DNA of 40,417 nt from Clostridia bacterium (GTDB taxonomy: Bacteria > Bacillota > Clostridia > Christensenellales > Aristaeellaceae), in assembly GCA_017524725.1 (NCBI GenBank), contig JAFXUZ010000094.1, positions 1 to 40,417 of the forward strand, given 5' to 3'. Made by a program: the position numbers and the translations under genes. Positions 24,478-33,087 of this stretch are shown here, piece by piece; within the stretch, counting starts at the first letter, position 1, and each line of letters opens with the position of its first letter. Under the pieces are notes generated by a model, which was not told the origin of the DNA, did not search any database, and saw only the letters and a program-made list of their open reading frames with translations.

Positions 24478-25211
24478 GCGGGAACGCCTCCTTTTTGAAG
24501 GATCGGCAGGGCAAGTACGTCGATAAACCGATGGACGATGTAATCAGGCCTGTTTTCATCGGTAACGGTCTTTTTCGCCAGCTTTTCCGGGCTGATAAAC
24601 AGGATATTGGCCCCGATGCCCGCCCGCTTGGCCCCGGTGATATCCCGGTCCAGGTTGTCGGCGACGGAAGCGCATTCGTCCGGCCTGAGTCCCAGCTCCC
24701 TGCAGCCCATCCAGTACATTTCGGGATCGGGCTTGCGGATGTGACAGATGGGCGACAGGATCACCGTATCAAAATAGGTTTCCAGCCCGTCCTGCTTCAG
24801 CCATCCGAAGATCTCCTCCTCCCCGATCAGGTTAGATATGATGCCCAGGGCGAACCCTCGTTTTTTAAGCTCCCCGATCACTTCGTAGCCGCCGTCCACC
24901 ACCCGGCGCAGGCCCTTTACCTGACGGTATTGATAAGTCATCTCATGGCAGACGGCGCGCAGTCTGTCTTCCGGCAGTTCAGGCAGCAGCCACCTGGCCC
25001 ACAGATCGTAGTCCCCCGCCTCCCTGTTCTCTTTCAGGGCCCATGGCCGGTATTTTCCTTCATATACCGCATCGATCTTTTTAAGGAATGCTTCCGGATC
25101 GTCCGCCCCGGCTAATTCCGCCATGCGCCGGGCGGCTTTGGCCTGATATTCCGGCGCGGGGTCGCATATGCGCAATGTGCCGCCCAGATCGAAGAATACG
25201 CCCCGGATCAT
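24474..25211 (-). CDS. HAD-family hydrolase 3, DxG variant
   Basis: A 245-residue HAD protein, clearly a paralogue of its neighbours. Motif I is FFDLGGTLRI with Asp8 and Gly10 in place of the acid/base Asp. Motif II is GIISNLIG and motif III RKPDPEMYW. Motif IV is SVADNLDRDITGAKRAG, where the usual VGD is VAD. ATG 25211 has AAGGGGG upstream and lies 6 nt after the previous stop. The C-terminus (NRPDYIVHRFIDVLAL) matches that of HAD 4 (NRPDHFITHFSQLLDL), so these two are the closest pair. Confidence 0.88.
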   Translation of the reverse strand: MIRGVFFDLGGTLRICDPAPEYQAKAARRMAELAGADDPEAFLKKIDAVYEGKYRPWALKENREAGDYDLWARWLLPELPEDRLRAVCHEMTYQYRQVKGLRRVVDGGYEVIGELKKRGFALGIISNLIGEEEIFGWLKQDGLETYFDTVILSPICHIRKPDPEMYWMGCRELGLRPDECASVADNLDRDITGAKRAGIGANILFISPEKLAKKTVTDENRPDYIVHRFIDVLALPILQKGGVPA

Positions 25212-25217
25212 GCTCTT

Positions 25218-25952
25218 TTACCCCCTTTTCGGGAAAATATCCAACAGCTCCGGAATGGAACGGATCCGGCAGTGGGGCTGTTTGACAGGAGCTTTGCCTT
25301 CCCGGTCGGCCGTGCCTGCGTCTTCAAAAAGCACCATGCATCCAAACCCCGCATCCAGGGCGCCTTCCACGTCGCGAACCGGATTGTCGCCCACGTAAGC
25401 GCAGTTTTCCGGCGTGGATTCGGCGCACCGGGCCGACAGGAGATAAATGGCCGGGTCGGGTTTGCGAAGGCGCACTTTGGAAGAAAGGATCACCGTGTGA
25501 AAACAGTCCGCCACCTTCGCTTCGCACATCCAGTCGGGGATCTCCGTTTCGGTGATGGTATTGGCGATAATGCCCAGTTTATATCCCCGCGCTTTCAATT
25601 CCCGCAGGGTCTCCACCGTGCCCTCATGCGCCAGGCGGCGGCCGTCGTGGTCCCGCCACAGTCTGGTCAGGCGGGCCGCATGAGGCGCGATGCGGTCTGC
25701 CGGGTAATCCGGCAGCAGATACCTGAGCCACAGTTCCATTTCGCTCACGTCCAGCAGCCGTGTTTTTGCAAGCTTGCGGTATGCTTTCCAGTTGGCTTCC
25801 AGCTTTTCAAAAAAAACGTCATGCGTTTCCTCCGTCCCGGCCAGCTCCATCAGCTTCCTTTCCGCATCGGCGGAAAATTCCGCGTCCTCCACTACATATC
25901 TCAAAGTGGCTCCGACGTCAAAAAAAATGGTGTCGATGTTTTCAAATGCCAT
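25218..25952 (-). CDS. HAD-family hydrolase 2, DxG variant
   Basis: A 244-residue HAD protein. Motif I is FFDVGATLRYV with nucleophile Asp12, Gly14 at the acid/base site and Ala15 following. Motif II is GIIANTITE, with Ala where the cluster's other members have Ser. Motif III is RKPDPAIYL and motif IV YVGDNPVRDVEGA. ATG 25952 follows GGGAGG at 7 nt and starts 2 nt after the previous stop. Same operon and cap architecture as its neighbours; substrate unknown. Confidence 0.88.
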   Translation of the reverse strand: MAFENIDTIFFDVGATLRYVVEDAEFSADAERKLMELAGTEETHDVFFEKLEANWKAYRKLAKTRLLDVSEMELWLRYLLPDYPADRIAPHAARLTRLWRDHDGRRLAHEGTVETLRELKARGYKLGIIANTITETEIPDWMCEAKVADCFHTVILSSKVRLRKPDPAIYLLSARCAESTPENCAYVGDNPVRDVEGALDAGFGCMVLFEDAGTADREGKAPVKQPHCRIRSIPELLDIFPKRG

Positions 25953-25954
25953 TT

Positions 25955-26713
25955 TCAGCCCTCCCTGTTCACATCCCTGATGATTCCCGGAACCTCAAAA
26001 AGATCCGTGATATTATAATCCGCTTTAAGGCCTGTTTCGGCCAGCCCCCTGTCCCGTTTGAAGGCGGTGGGACTGTATATCTGGATCACAAGGCGCCAAC
26101 CCGCGCCGCGCACGCCGCGCACGTCCCGGGATAAAGTATCGCCCACATAGGCAAGTTCATCCGGCGTCAGGCCCATTTGCTTTTCCGCCAGTCGGAATAT
26201 ACCTGCGTCCGGCTTGCGGATGCCCGTCCCGGCGGAGGTAAGCACGCACTCCATGTAAGAGTCCAGTCCGTATTCGGCCATAAAATGGGGGACGACGGTG
26301 CGGGACAGGATGTTGCTGATGACCCCCAGGCGCAGTCCGTCCGCTTTCAGCGCGTCCATGCAGGCGATCAGGCCGGGCCTGCGCAGATTGCATACCCGCT
26401 CATATTCATAAATAAAGCTGAGCTCCTCCGCAATGGGGGCCAGAACTTCCCTGCCCAGCGCCTGTTCCTTCAGGAAGTAATCGTTCCATACGGTCTCGGG
26501 AGGCAGTTCGCGCAGGGTCTCCTCCACTTCATGTTTGTAGCGCTCGGCGTTTTCCTGCAGTTCAAGCGACAATTCCTTATCCGAAATATCCAGACGGATC
26601 CCGTATTCCCCCAGCCGGCTGATCACCCGCCGGGCAAACCACAGCTTTCTTTCCTCGTCAGTGGAACACACGTGAAGCGTGCCTCCCAGGTCAAAAAGCA
26701 CGGCCCGGATCAT
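25955..26713 (-). CDS. HAD-family hydrolase 1, DxG variant
   Basis: A 252-residue HAD protein, first gene of the operon. Motif I is LFDLGGTLHV with Asp8 and Gly10; motif II GVISNILS; motif III RKPDAGIF; motif IV YVGDTLSRDVRG. ATG 26713 has an ideal AAAGGAGGT 6-7 nt upstream; an in-frame ATG at 26740 lies before that site and is rejected. Transcription comes from the promoter at 26755-26783, under a putative LacI-type operator. Confidence 0.88.
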   Translation of the reverse strand: MIRAVLFDLGGTLHVCSTDEERKLWFARRVISRLGEYGIRLDISDKELSLELQENAERYKHEVEETLRELPPETVWNDYFLKEQALGREVLAPIAEELSFIYEYERVCNLRRPGLIACMDALKADGLRLGVISNILSRTVVPHFMAEYGLDSYMECVLTSAGTGIRKPDAGIFRLAEKQMGLTPDELAYVGDTLSRDVRGVRGAGWRLVIQIYSPTAFKRDRGLAETGLKADYNITDLFEVPGIIRDVNREG

Positions 26714-26736
26714 GAACGCACCTCCTTTGGAACAGC

Positions 26737-26750
26737 TCAAACGTTTCCGC
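26737..26750 (-). promoter_or_regulatory. Putative LacI-type operator, HAD/mutase operon
   Basis: Minus strand CGGAAACGTTTGAG, centred on the perfect palindrome AAACGTTT (26739-26746). It lies at the predicted transcription start (about 26748). It resembles sites at 26972-26986 and 34957-34970. Confidence 0.55.
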
Positions 26751-26754
26751 TCCC

Positions 26755-26783
26755 ATTTTATGCCGCCGTTTTTCCTTTGTCAA
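26755..26783 (-). promoter_or_regulatory. Promoter of the HAD/mutase/kinase operon
   Basis: -35 TTGACA (26778-26783), 17-nt spacer, -10 TAAAAT (26755-26760), minus strand. Confidence 0.82.
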
Positions 26784-26926
26784 ACGCCCGGCTCCCCCTT
26801 CGCAGGCCGTTTGCTCCGCCTTTCCACAAACGTGGCGGCCTGTTGCGGAAAAGATCCGTATCTTTTCCGGAAATTTCCGCAGATCCGGCCTTTCTAGCGT
26901 AAAATGACCGCGTTTTCAGTGTTATC

Positions 26927-26955
26927 TTGCCATTTGAAATAAATCATGATAAAAT
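26927..26955 (+). promoter_or_regulatory. Promoter of the LacI-family gene
   Basis: -35 TTGCCA (26927-26932), 17-nt spacer, -10 TAAAAT (26950-26955) with extended TGA. It diverges from the HAD operon promoter. Confidence 0.78.
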
Positions 26956-26957
26956 GA

Positions 26958-26999
26958 TTACGAAAATTTTTACGAAAACGTTCCGCAAATTTTTCGCAT
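26958..26999 (+). promoter_or_regulatory. Composite operator region before the LacI-family gene
   Basis: An imperfect dyad, TACGAAAATTTTTACG (26959-26974) against CGCAAATTTTTCGCA (26984-26998), surrounds ACGAAAACGTTCCGC (26972-26986), a LacI-type operator with central CG. It lies at about -4 to +38 of the transcript, which points to autorepression. Confidence 0.6.
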
Positions 27000-27012
27000 G
27001 AGAGGAACCGTC

Positions 27013-28023
27013 ATGAAGCAGGTCACCATCAAGGATATCGCCCGGGCCGCCGGGGTTTCGTACTCCACGGTATCCCGTTCCTTGTCCGGCAGCAGTGAGA
27101 TCAGCGAAAGCACGCGCACCCGTATTCTTCAGATCTGCAAACAGATGAATTACACCGCCAACGCCGTTGCACGGTCCATGGTAATGAAGAACACCAAGCT
27201 GCTGGGCATGATCGTAACGGATATTTCCAACCCCTTCATGTCCGAATTGGCCTACTATATCGACAGCCAGGCCCGAAACCGGGGCTATAATATCCTTTTG
27301 TGCAATTCCCTGCGAAGCCTGGAGCAGGAACGCGTCCTGTTTGAACTCATGATTAGCCGCAAGGTGGACGGGGTGATCCTGTTTCCCGCGGAATCCGAAA
27401 GCTTTCACGCACTGGAAACCCTTCTCCCCCGCATCCCGACCATTTTCGTAGGGGAAAACCTGCGGGACGTACCGGAAAGCTACGTCACCGTGGACAATTA
27501 CCGGGGAGCGTACATGGGGGTGGAATATCTTTACCGCCTGGGGCACCGGCGCATCCTGTACTTTGGCAAACGCAAGGGAAGCACCACCCACCAGCTGCGG
27601 GGCGAAGGATATCACGCCGCCTGCAGGGACCTGGGCTTGACCCCCCGGTACATGAACAATACCTTTGCCTCCACATCCATCAAGCACGGTTACCAGCTGG
27701 CGCAGCAGCTGTTCTCACAGCCGCTGGACGTGACCGCCGTCTTTGCCACCACTGACACAAACGCCCTGGGCCTGATGCAGGCCGCGGAGGAAAAAGGGAT
27801 CCGTATCCCGGAGGATCTGTCCCTGCTGGGTTTTGACAATATCCGTTACAGCGGCCTGCCCCGCATCGGGCTGACTACCATCGAACAGCCAAAGAAACTG
27901 CTGGCATCCATGGCGGTGGATTCCCTGCTGGAAAAGATCGAAAACGAATTGACGGGCTACACCCACCGGGTCCTCACCCCCAGCCTCGTGGAACGCACCA
28001 CCTGCCTGAAGCTTGAAAAATAA
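27013..28023 (+). CDS. LacI-family transcriptional regulator
   Basis: A 336-residue repressor-type regulator. The N-terminal helix-turn-helix reads VTIKDIARAAGVSYSTVSRS (4-23), followed by the hinge helix region NYTANAVARSM. Residues from about 60 form a periplasmic-binding-protein-like effector domain (LLGMIVTDISNPFMSELAY, KVDGVILFP, LSLLGFDNI), so a sugar or related small molecule is the probable effector. ATG 27013 is preceded by AGAGGA; an ATG at 26998 lies within the operator and lacks a ribosome site. The gene is divergent from the HAD/mutase operon and convergent with the ABC operon. Similar operator sequences occur in both of those promoters and in its own. Confidence 0.93.
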   Translation: MKQVTIKDIARAAGVSYSTVSRSLSGSSEISESTRTRILQICKQMNYTANAVARSMVMKNTKLLGMIVTDISNPFMSELAYYIDSQARNRGYNILLCNSLRSLEQERVLFELMISRKVDGVILFPAESESFHALETLLPRIPTIFVGENLRDVPESYVTVDNYRGAYMGVEYLYRLGHRRILYFGKRKGSTTHQLRGEGYHAACRDLGLTPRYMNNTFASTSIKHGYQLAQQLFSQPLDVTAVFATTDTNALGLMQAAEEKGIRIPEDLSLLGFDNIRYSGLPRIGLTTIEQPKKLLASMAVDSLLEKIENELTGYTHRVLTPSLVERTTCLKLEK

Positions 28024-28033
28024 CCGTTTCCCC

Positions 28034-28831
28034 TCAGGGCACGTCCGTCCGTGTTTGTGTCCATCCGGCATAAACAGGTCTCGTTCCCGTCATTTCCCTT
28101 ACGACATTTACCACGTCATATATATCCTCGATCACCGCATCCGGGACCGGGCTGCTTTCCATCGCCCGGTCCTTTTCCTTTGTCAGCTGCGAGCCGATCT
28201 GGATGGCGGCGGCGAAGCCGGCCTTTTTGGGTCCGATCACGTCCCGGGATATCGTATCGCCCACGTATACACACTCCTCCGGAGCCGAACGCATCTGCCG
28301 CAGGGAAACGGTGAATATATCACGGCAGGGCTTGCGGAACCCGGTGACGGAGGAAAGCGTAACGTCCTGAAAGAAATCCCGGATGCCGTACTCCTCCAGG
28401 CTGTCAAACACCTGGTACAGCGCCGCCGTATTGCTAATCACGCCCAGCTTCATCCCCATCGCTTTCAGTTCGCTCAGCATTTCCTTCACCCGCGGCCTGA
28501 GTTCGCGGTGGAAGTATGTCACTTCCCACATATGGGCGATCTCTTCGCAGCGGGGCAGCAGCATATCCCGCGGATAGTCAAAATCCGTCAGGATATAATC
28601 CCCCCATATCTGGGTGGGTTTCAGTTCCACGTCTCCCGCGCTCCTTACCGCGTCATACCGTTTCCAGCCCGCATCGACCGCCTTCCTCAGTTCAGGCAGC
28701 GGAAGCCCGGGATCCATTCCCCAGCCTTTCAGCATCCGGTCCAGGACGGCGACGGCGCGCTCACGGGATTCCTCATCCACCCAGATATCCTCCAGTGTAC
28801 CGCCCATATCAAACAGAACTGTGGTGATCAT
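28034..28831 (-). CDS. HAD-family hydrolase 5, DxG variant
   Basis: A 265-residue HAD protein, fifth paralogue, located across the regulator gene from the other four. Motif I is LFDMGGTLEDI (Asp8, Gly10); motif II GVISNTAA; motif III RKPCRDIF, with Cys where the set has Asp or His; motif IV YVGDTISRDVIG. ATG 28831 follows GGAGG at 7 nt; a longer frame to 28984 overlaps the upstream gene without a ribosome site and is rejected. It ends the ABC operon, 10 nt from the convergent regulator stop. Confidence 0.87.
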   Translation of the reverse strand: MITTVLFDMGGTLEDIWVDEESRERAVAVLDRMLKGWGMDPGLPLPELRKAVDAGWKRYDAVRSAGDVELKPTQIWGDYILTDFDYPRDMLLPRCEEIAHMWEVTYFHRELRPRVKEMLSELKAMGMKLGVISNTAALYQVFDSLEEYGIRDFFQDVTLSSVTGFRKPCRDIFTVSLRQMRSAPEECVYVGDTISRDVIGPKKAGFAAAIQIGSQLTKEKDRAMESSPVPDAVIEDIYDVVNVVREMTGTRPVYAGWTQTRTDVP

Positions 28832-28887
28832 ATGAAATCCTCCAGGCTTTTTTCCAAATAAGAGAGCCGGCTTTGGGAAAAGCGTTC

Positions 28888-29892
28888 TCAGGCATGTTCC
28901 CCGATGAGATCGGAAAAGCCGGTTTCCGTCAGCGGCCCGGAAAGGCAGCCGTTTTTGCCGATGCGGAACTCTATCCACGGCCATCGCCGGACCGGACTGA
29001 AGGGATCGCCCTCAAACGCGCCTGTATACCACACCTTTGCTCCCGCCTTCCGCAGCATGGCAGCCGTTTCCGATGAAGGGCGGTCTTTGTCCGGAATGTA
29101 TTCCGCGCCGCAGGAGATCACCGCATGGCGCGGGCGCAGCGCTTCCGCCAATGCCGTTGTCATCGCTTTCCGGTCGCCGTGATGCGGGACCTTCAAAATA
29201 TCGCAGGGCGGATCTTTCCATCCCTCCCACAGCGCTCCGAACAGGTCCGCTCCCATGACCACCGAGCGCCCGGCGTATTCAGCCCGTAAAACGAGGGATG
29301 TGGGATTGCGCAGCCGGGATACCGCCGCCTTTTCATCCTCGAAAACATCCTCCCCGCGGTACATCCGGTCCCAGGCCCGTTTTTGCCTTTCCGTCCCTGA
29401 AGCATCGGGCAGGACACAGGTCATTTTCAGATCCGTTCCCAGGCCGGCCACCGGGCCGGATCCCCGTATCTCTTCAAATATGCATCCCTGCCGCCGAAGG
29501 AGATCCGTCCCTTCCTTCCATACGTTCAGGCAGTCGGTCAGGCCGCGGACCGTCTTTTCCGCTTTGGGACCGCAGGAGACCGTCCCGCTGTCTTCCGGCG
29601 GAAAATAACCGGAGATGACCCTCCGGATGGGGATATTCCCCGTGATATCCGTCAGCGCGCCCATGTGATCCATATGCAGGTGGGTGATGATGACCGCGTC
29701 CAGGCATTCGATGCGCAAAGCCCTCAGGTACTCCACACACCCGCGCCCTCCCCGAAGCATTTCTTTCCGGCTGCCGCCGGTATCCACCAGCAGGCGGAAG
29801 GGCCGTTTTCCCACTGTTTCCATCAGCGCGCTGTCGCCGTCGCCCACATTGAAAAAGCGGATGATGAAAGCTGCTTCATCGGCGGGTAACAT
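28888..29892 (-). CDS. Metallo-beta-lactamase-fold hydrolase (ComEC C-terminal-like)
   Basis: A 334-residue MBL-fold protein without membrane segments, resembling the hydrolase domain of ComEC/Rec2. It begins IIRFFNVGDGDSALMET, a ComEC-like start, and carries the metal motif HLHMDH (71-76). Later metal ligands lie in VVMGADLFG and VPHHGD. Such stand-alone proteins hydrolyse phosphodiester or other ester bonds, but the substrate is open. ATG 29892 overlaps the end of the membrane-protein gene by 17 nt, so the two are coupled. It belongs to the ABC importer operon, which hints that it works on the imported compound or its intermediates. Confidence 0.85.
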   Translation of the reverse strand: MLPADEAAFIIRFFNVGDGDSALMETVGKRPFRLLVDTGGSRKEMLRGGRGCVEYLRALRIECLDAVIITHLHMDHMGALTDITGNIPIRRVISGYFPPEDSGTVSCGPKAEKTVRGLTDCLNVWKEGTDLLRRQGCIFEEIRGSGPVAGLGTDLKMTCVLPDASGTERQKRAWDRMYRGEDVFEDEKAAVSRLRNPTSLVLRAEYAGRSVVMGADLFGALWEGWKDPPCDILKVPHHGDRKAMTTALAEALRPRHAVISCGAEYIPDKDRPSSETAAMLRKAGAKVWYTGAFEGDPFSPVRRWPWIEFRIGKNGCLSGPLTETGFSDLIGEHA

Positions 29893-30424
29893 ACTTTTTC
29901 CACTCCGGTTCTTCGTCTTTGACCTCCGGCGCCGCGTCCCGCCGGTAAAGCAGGAAAGACGCCGCCGCTCCGGCTGTGACCGGGGGGATCACGAACCAGG
30001 CAAAAAACGTCAGGAATGAAACGAACCCCTCCGTAAAGCCCAGCAGGATCAGCATGATGACCAGGATCGCCAGAGCGTATGCGCACAGCCACAGGTGGCC
30101 AAAGAACACAAGGCGTTTGTCCCTGAAAAAGAAATGGGGCAGGCAGCAAAGCGCGGTCCCTGCCGCACTGGCTGTCAGCGCGATGATCAGGTTGCTCCCC
30201 CAGGCCGGCAGGGAAGACAGCGGTTTTGTCAGCAGGCGGATCGTCCCTTCATAGCACAGGAAATAGGCCGCCGCAAAAAGCACGCTCAGGGAAAAAGTAT
30301 ATATGATCAGGCTGCTCTTGGGCTTGCCGTTTTCCGTAAACCGAAAAGCGCTCCAAAAGCTTTCCGACCTGTCCCGCCGCCTTGCCTGTTTCTCCTTTTC
30401 CGTCAGCGCTTCCCTTTTACCCAT
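29876..30424 (-). CDS. Four-helix membrane protein, unknown function
   Basis: A 182-residue protein I do not recognise. A basic cytoplasmic N-terminus (KREALTEKEKQARRRDR) precedes four hydrophobic segments at about 40-58, 76-97, 107-130 and 136-159. A charged C-terminus ends KKYVTRR. No motif is evident. The ATG at 30424 has GGAGG 13 nt upstream, a rather long gap. It follows the binding-protein gene after a hairpin (30461-30488) and overlaps the MBL gene. A role in the importer or in membrane placement of the MBL protein is possible but unsupported. Confidence 0.72.
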   Translation of the reverse strand: MGKREALTEKEKQARRRDRSESFWSAFRFTENGKPKSSLIIYTFSLSVLFAAAYFLCYEGTIRLLTKPLSSLPAWGSNLIIALTASAAGTALCCLPHFFFRDKRLVFFGHLWLCAYALAILVIMLILLGFTEGFVSFLTFFAWFVIPPVTAGAAASFLLYRRDAAPEVKDEEPEWKKYVTRR

Positions 30425-30460
30425 GTGCTTTCACGGTCCTCCGCATCCCGAGCAGGAGAC

Positions 30461-30488
30461 GGGGGAAGGCGTTTCCCACGCTTCCCCC
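30461..30488 (-). other. Intercistronic hairpin after the binding-protein gene
   Basis: GGGGGAAG (30461-30468) pairs with CTTCCCCC (30481-30488). There is no T tract, so mRNA stabilisation upstream is more likely than termination. Confidence 0.5.
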
Positions 30489-30504
30489 GCCTCCCTTCGA
30501 TCAT

Positions 30505-31716
30505 TTACATGTTCGGATTTTTCGCGAGCCAATAAGTCCACATATCCTGAGCGTCCAGGAAAATGCCGTAGATCCCTTCCAGGTCGCCTCCGACCGCGCC
30601 GCATTCATCCAGCGATGCGGGGTTCCATTTGGATTCCACGTCGTCGCGTACCGCCCAGTTGCCTTCCTTCTGGAAAGGCTTCAGTCCTCCGGACTTTCCG
30701 TCCGTTCCGCCTGTGATGTACCGGATGAACAGGCGCGCGCCGGCAGGATTGCCGCCCCCCTCCACCGCGTACATATATTCACAGTTTTCCAGTCCGGTAT
30801 AGGGGGCCACGCCCATGCACCAGCCGATGTTGTAGCCGGATTCGTCCCGGTTGCCTATCTTGCCGCCGGAAGCAAGGCACAGCGCGGGATCTTCCGCCGT
30901 GGAATTGTGCACAGCCAGCACCAGCTCATCGCCGTCGCCGATGAATGTCATTTTCATCTGTGAGAAGCGCCACAGGTATTCCACGCCGGCGTTCTTTTCC
31001 GGCACCTCAAACTCAAAAGCAGAACTGTCGTAGGTGTATTCCAGGGGCTTGCCGTAAGCCGCTTCATAAGCGGCTTCCATCTGGTCCGCGTTCAGGATGA
31101 AGCTGGCAAACAGGGACAGGTAAGCGGTCTCCTGGCCGATCTCTTTGGTGAACAGGCGGTATTTCTGGGTGCCGTCTTCGTTCTTTTCAATGATCTGCCA
31201 CCAGTTGTTGACGGGGCTTCCCTCCGGGAACGCTTCGGTATTGTAATACCAGAAAGACTGGGAAGCGTACAGCGGATAACCATAGCGCAGCAGGTCAGGA
31301 TCGATATGTTCACAGATGTCCTTGGGATAGAACGCCGTGCAGTAGCCTTCCTCGTAGAAATCGAAAAATACGTCGCCGTTCACGTCCTTGGCCTGGAGCA
31401 CGTCGGCAGTGATGTTTCCGGTTTCCGCTTCGATGCGGCACTTGCTCAGCACCTCGTCCTGATCCAGGTCGTAAATGACCAGGTCGATCCCGGGATACAG
31501 TTCTTCAAAACCTTTTTCAGCCTTGAGCATTTTGGAAGATGTGGCATATACCGTCAGTTCGCCTTTCTCTTCCAGGGCCAGTGCGTAGAGTTCTTCATCG
31601 GTCATCCCGCTCCAGTTGTCATACACGGGGCCGTAGGTCGGCTCCGCCAGGACGGCGGAAAAGCAGCTGATCGTCATGAGGCATGCCAGGAGCAGTGCGG
31701 TGATTTTTCTCTTCAT
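30505..31716 (-). CDS. ABC importer substrate-binding protein, Fe3+/sugar-phosphate type
   Basis: A 403-residue exported binding protein of the family-1 extracellular solute-binding group (the FbpA/AfuA/PotD-like branch). A signal peptide, MKRKITALLLACLMTISC, then FSAVLAE gives a cleavable site, with the Cys as a possible lipidation point. The ligand domain begins GELTVYATSSKMLKAEKGFE and has ADVLQAKD, QSFWYYNTEAFPEG and NPAGARLFIRYI. The family includes iron(III), polyamine, thiamine, phosphonate and hexose-phosphate binders. The HAD-rich context favours a phosphorylated ligand, by inference only. ATG 31716 follows AAAGGAG. Confidence 0.88.
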   Translation of the reverse strand: MKRKITALLLACLMTISCFSAVLAEPTYGPVYDNWSGMTDEELYALALEEKGELTVYATSSKMLKAEKGFEELYPGIDLVIYDLDQDEVLSKCRIEAETGNITADVLQAKDVNGDVFFDFYEEGYCTAFYPKDICEHIDPDLLRYGYPLYASQSFWYYNTEAFPEGSPVNNWWQIIEKNEDGTQKYRLFTKEIGQETAYLSLFASFILNADQMEAAYEAAYGKPLEYTYDSSAFEFEVPEKNAGVEYLWRFSQMKMTFIGDGDELVLAVHNSTAEDPALCLASGGKIGNRDESGYNIGWCMGVAPYTGLENCEYMYAVEGGGNPAGARLFIRYITGGTDGKSGGLKPFQKEGNWAVRDDVESKWNPASLDECGAVGGDLEGIYGIFLDAQDMWTYWLAKNPNM

Positions 31717-31758
31717 GGTTTTTTCTCCTTTCGGTTTTGTGGTTGATGCTCTATCACA

Positions 31759-31775
31759 GCGCCGCCCGGCGGCGC
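31759..31775 (-). other. Intercistronic hairpin before the binding-protein gene
   Basis: GCGCCGCC (31759-31766) and GGCGGCGC (31768-31775) form a very GC-rich hairpin between ATPase and binding-protein genes. It has no T tract and could act as an RNA processing or stability boundary. Confidence 0.5.
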
Positions 31776-31788
31776 AACGATACGCTGC

Positions 31789-32931
31789 TTACGCGGGGAG
31801 GCTTTCGTCGTCCGCCCTGGCGCGCTTGATAAGCCTTGTGGTCTCCGCGCAGTAAATGTTGATCTTTTCCGGAGGGATGTGCACGTACAATTGTTGGTTG
31901 ATCTGGTAATGCACCAGGCCCAGCTGTTTTGCAAGGAAATCGCTCTTCCCCGCCTGGAGGGATACCAGTGTTTCGGATCCCGCAGGCTGGTTTGCGTATA
32001 CCGTCACCGGCAGGCAGCCGGGCGTTTCCCGGGTCTCGATGCGGATCTGTTCAGGCCGCACCGCCACCACCACCGGGAATTCTCCCTTGGGTATCGGCTC
32101 TTCGGTCATGTCTTTTTTGGGGAACAGATGTTCGCCCAGGGGGCTGAAGACCCGCAGTCCGTCCGCTTCCGTCTGCGCCCTGCCTTCAAGGAAATTGATG
32201 CGGGGATTGCCGATAAAATCCGCCGCCTGGAGGTCGACGGGATTCATATAAAGTTCCACCGGCGTGGATACCTGGCTCAGTTCTCCCGCCTTGAACAGGG
32301 CGATCCTGGTGGACATGGTGAGCGCCTCCACCTGGTCGTGCGTCACATAAATGATCGTGGTGCCCAGATCCCGGTGCAGCCGCAAAAGCTCCGACCGCAT
32401 GTCGATGCGCAGCCTGGCGTCCAGGTTGGAAAGCGGCTCGTCCAACAGCAGCAGCCTGGGGTTGCTCGCCACCGCCCTGGCAATGGCCACGCGCTGCTGC
32501 TGTCCGCCGGAAAGCTCGTTCGGATAGCGCTTTTCGTATTCGTCGATCCGCATCATCCTCAGCGCGTCCCGCACCCGCTTTTCGGTTTCCGCCTTGGGCA
32601 GTTTCTGTATCTTCAGGCCAAAGGCGATATTTTCAAATACCGTCATATGGGGCCAGAGGGCGTAGGACTGGAACACCAGGTTCAGCCCGCGCTTGCTGGG
32701 CTCCAGGTAAAAGGCTTTTTCCGCGTTGATGGCTTCCTTTCCGTCGATGAGCATCACGCCGCCCTGGGGCCTTTCAAGTCCGGATATCACACGCAATGTG
32801 GTGGTCTTCCCGCATCCGGAAGGTCCGAGCAGCGTCATAAAATCCCCGTCCTCAATGGTGAGGGTCAGGTCCTTGAGCACATGGTTGTCGCCGTAATATT
32901 TATTGATATTCTTCAATTCGATCCTGCTCAT
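31789..32931 (-). CDS. ABC importer ATPase, Fe3+/polyamine/sugar-phosphate type
   Basis: A 380-residue ATPase of the PotA/FbpC/UgpC type. Walker A is GPSGCGKTT (36-44), Q-loop Gln88, signature LSGGQ (140-144), Walker B LLLLDEP (160-166) and switch His198. A C-terminal TOBE-like region (about 290-360) includes [12 protein letters not shown]. All ATPase motifs are intact. ATG 32931 follows AAAGGA. It lies 156 nt after the fused permease; that gap is GC-rich and holds no gene. Confidence 0.94.
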   Translation of the reverse strand: MSRIELKNINKYYGDNHVLKDLTLTIEDGDFMTLLGPSGCGKTTTLRVISGLERPQGGVMLIDGKEAINAEKAFYLEPSKRGLNLVFQSYALWPHMTVFENIAFGLKIQKLPKAETEKRVRDALRMMRIDEYEKRYPNELSGGQQQRVAIARAVASNPRLLLLDEPLSNLDARLRIDMRSELLRLHRDLGTTIIYVTHDQVEALTMSTRIALFKAGELSQVSTPVELYMNPVDLQAADFIGNPRINFLEGRAQTEADGLRVFSPLGEHLFPKKDMTEEPIPKGEFPVVVAVRPEQIRIETRETPGCLPVTVYANQPAGSETLVSLQAGKSDFLAKQLGLVHYQINQQLYVHIPPEKINIYCAETTRLIKRARADDESLPA

Positions 32932-33087
32932 CTTTCGATCCTTTCCGCCCTGTGGGGCGATCGCAGAGGAAGCTTCCCGGAAAGGACACAGCCTGACGTC
33001 CCCGGGCCCGGGCGCCGGGAGAAACGGGCTTCCCCGGCCCCATGATCAGGACCCGGAGAAAAGCATCCGTCCCTTTCCGATGGTTTA

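Noticed and set aside
28832..28984. 51-residue extension of HAD 5
   Set aside because: It overlaps the MBL gene end and has no ribosome site. The ATG at 28831 follows GGAGG and starts right before motif I.
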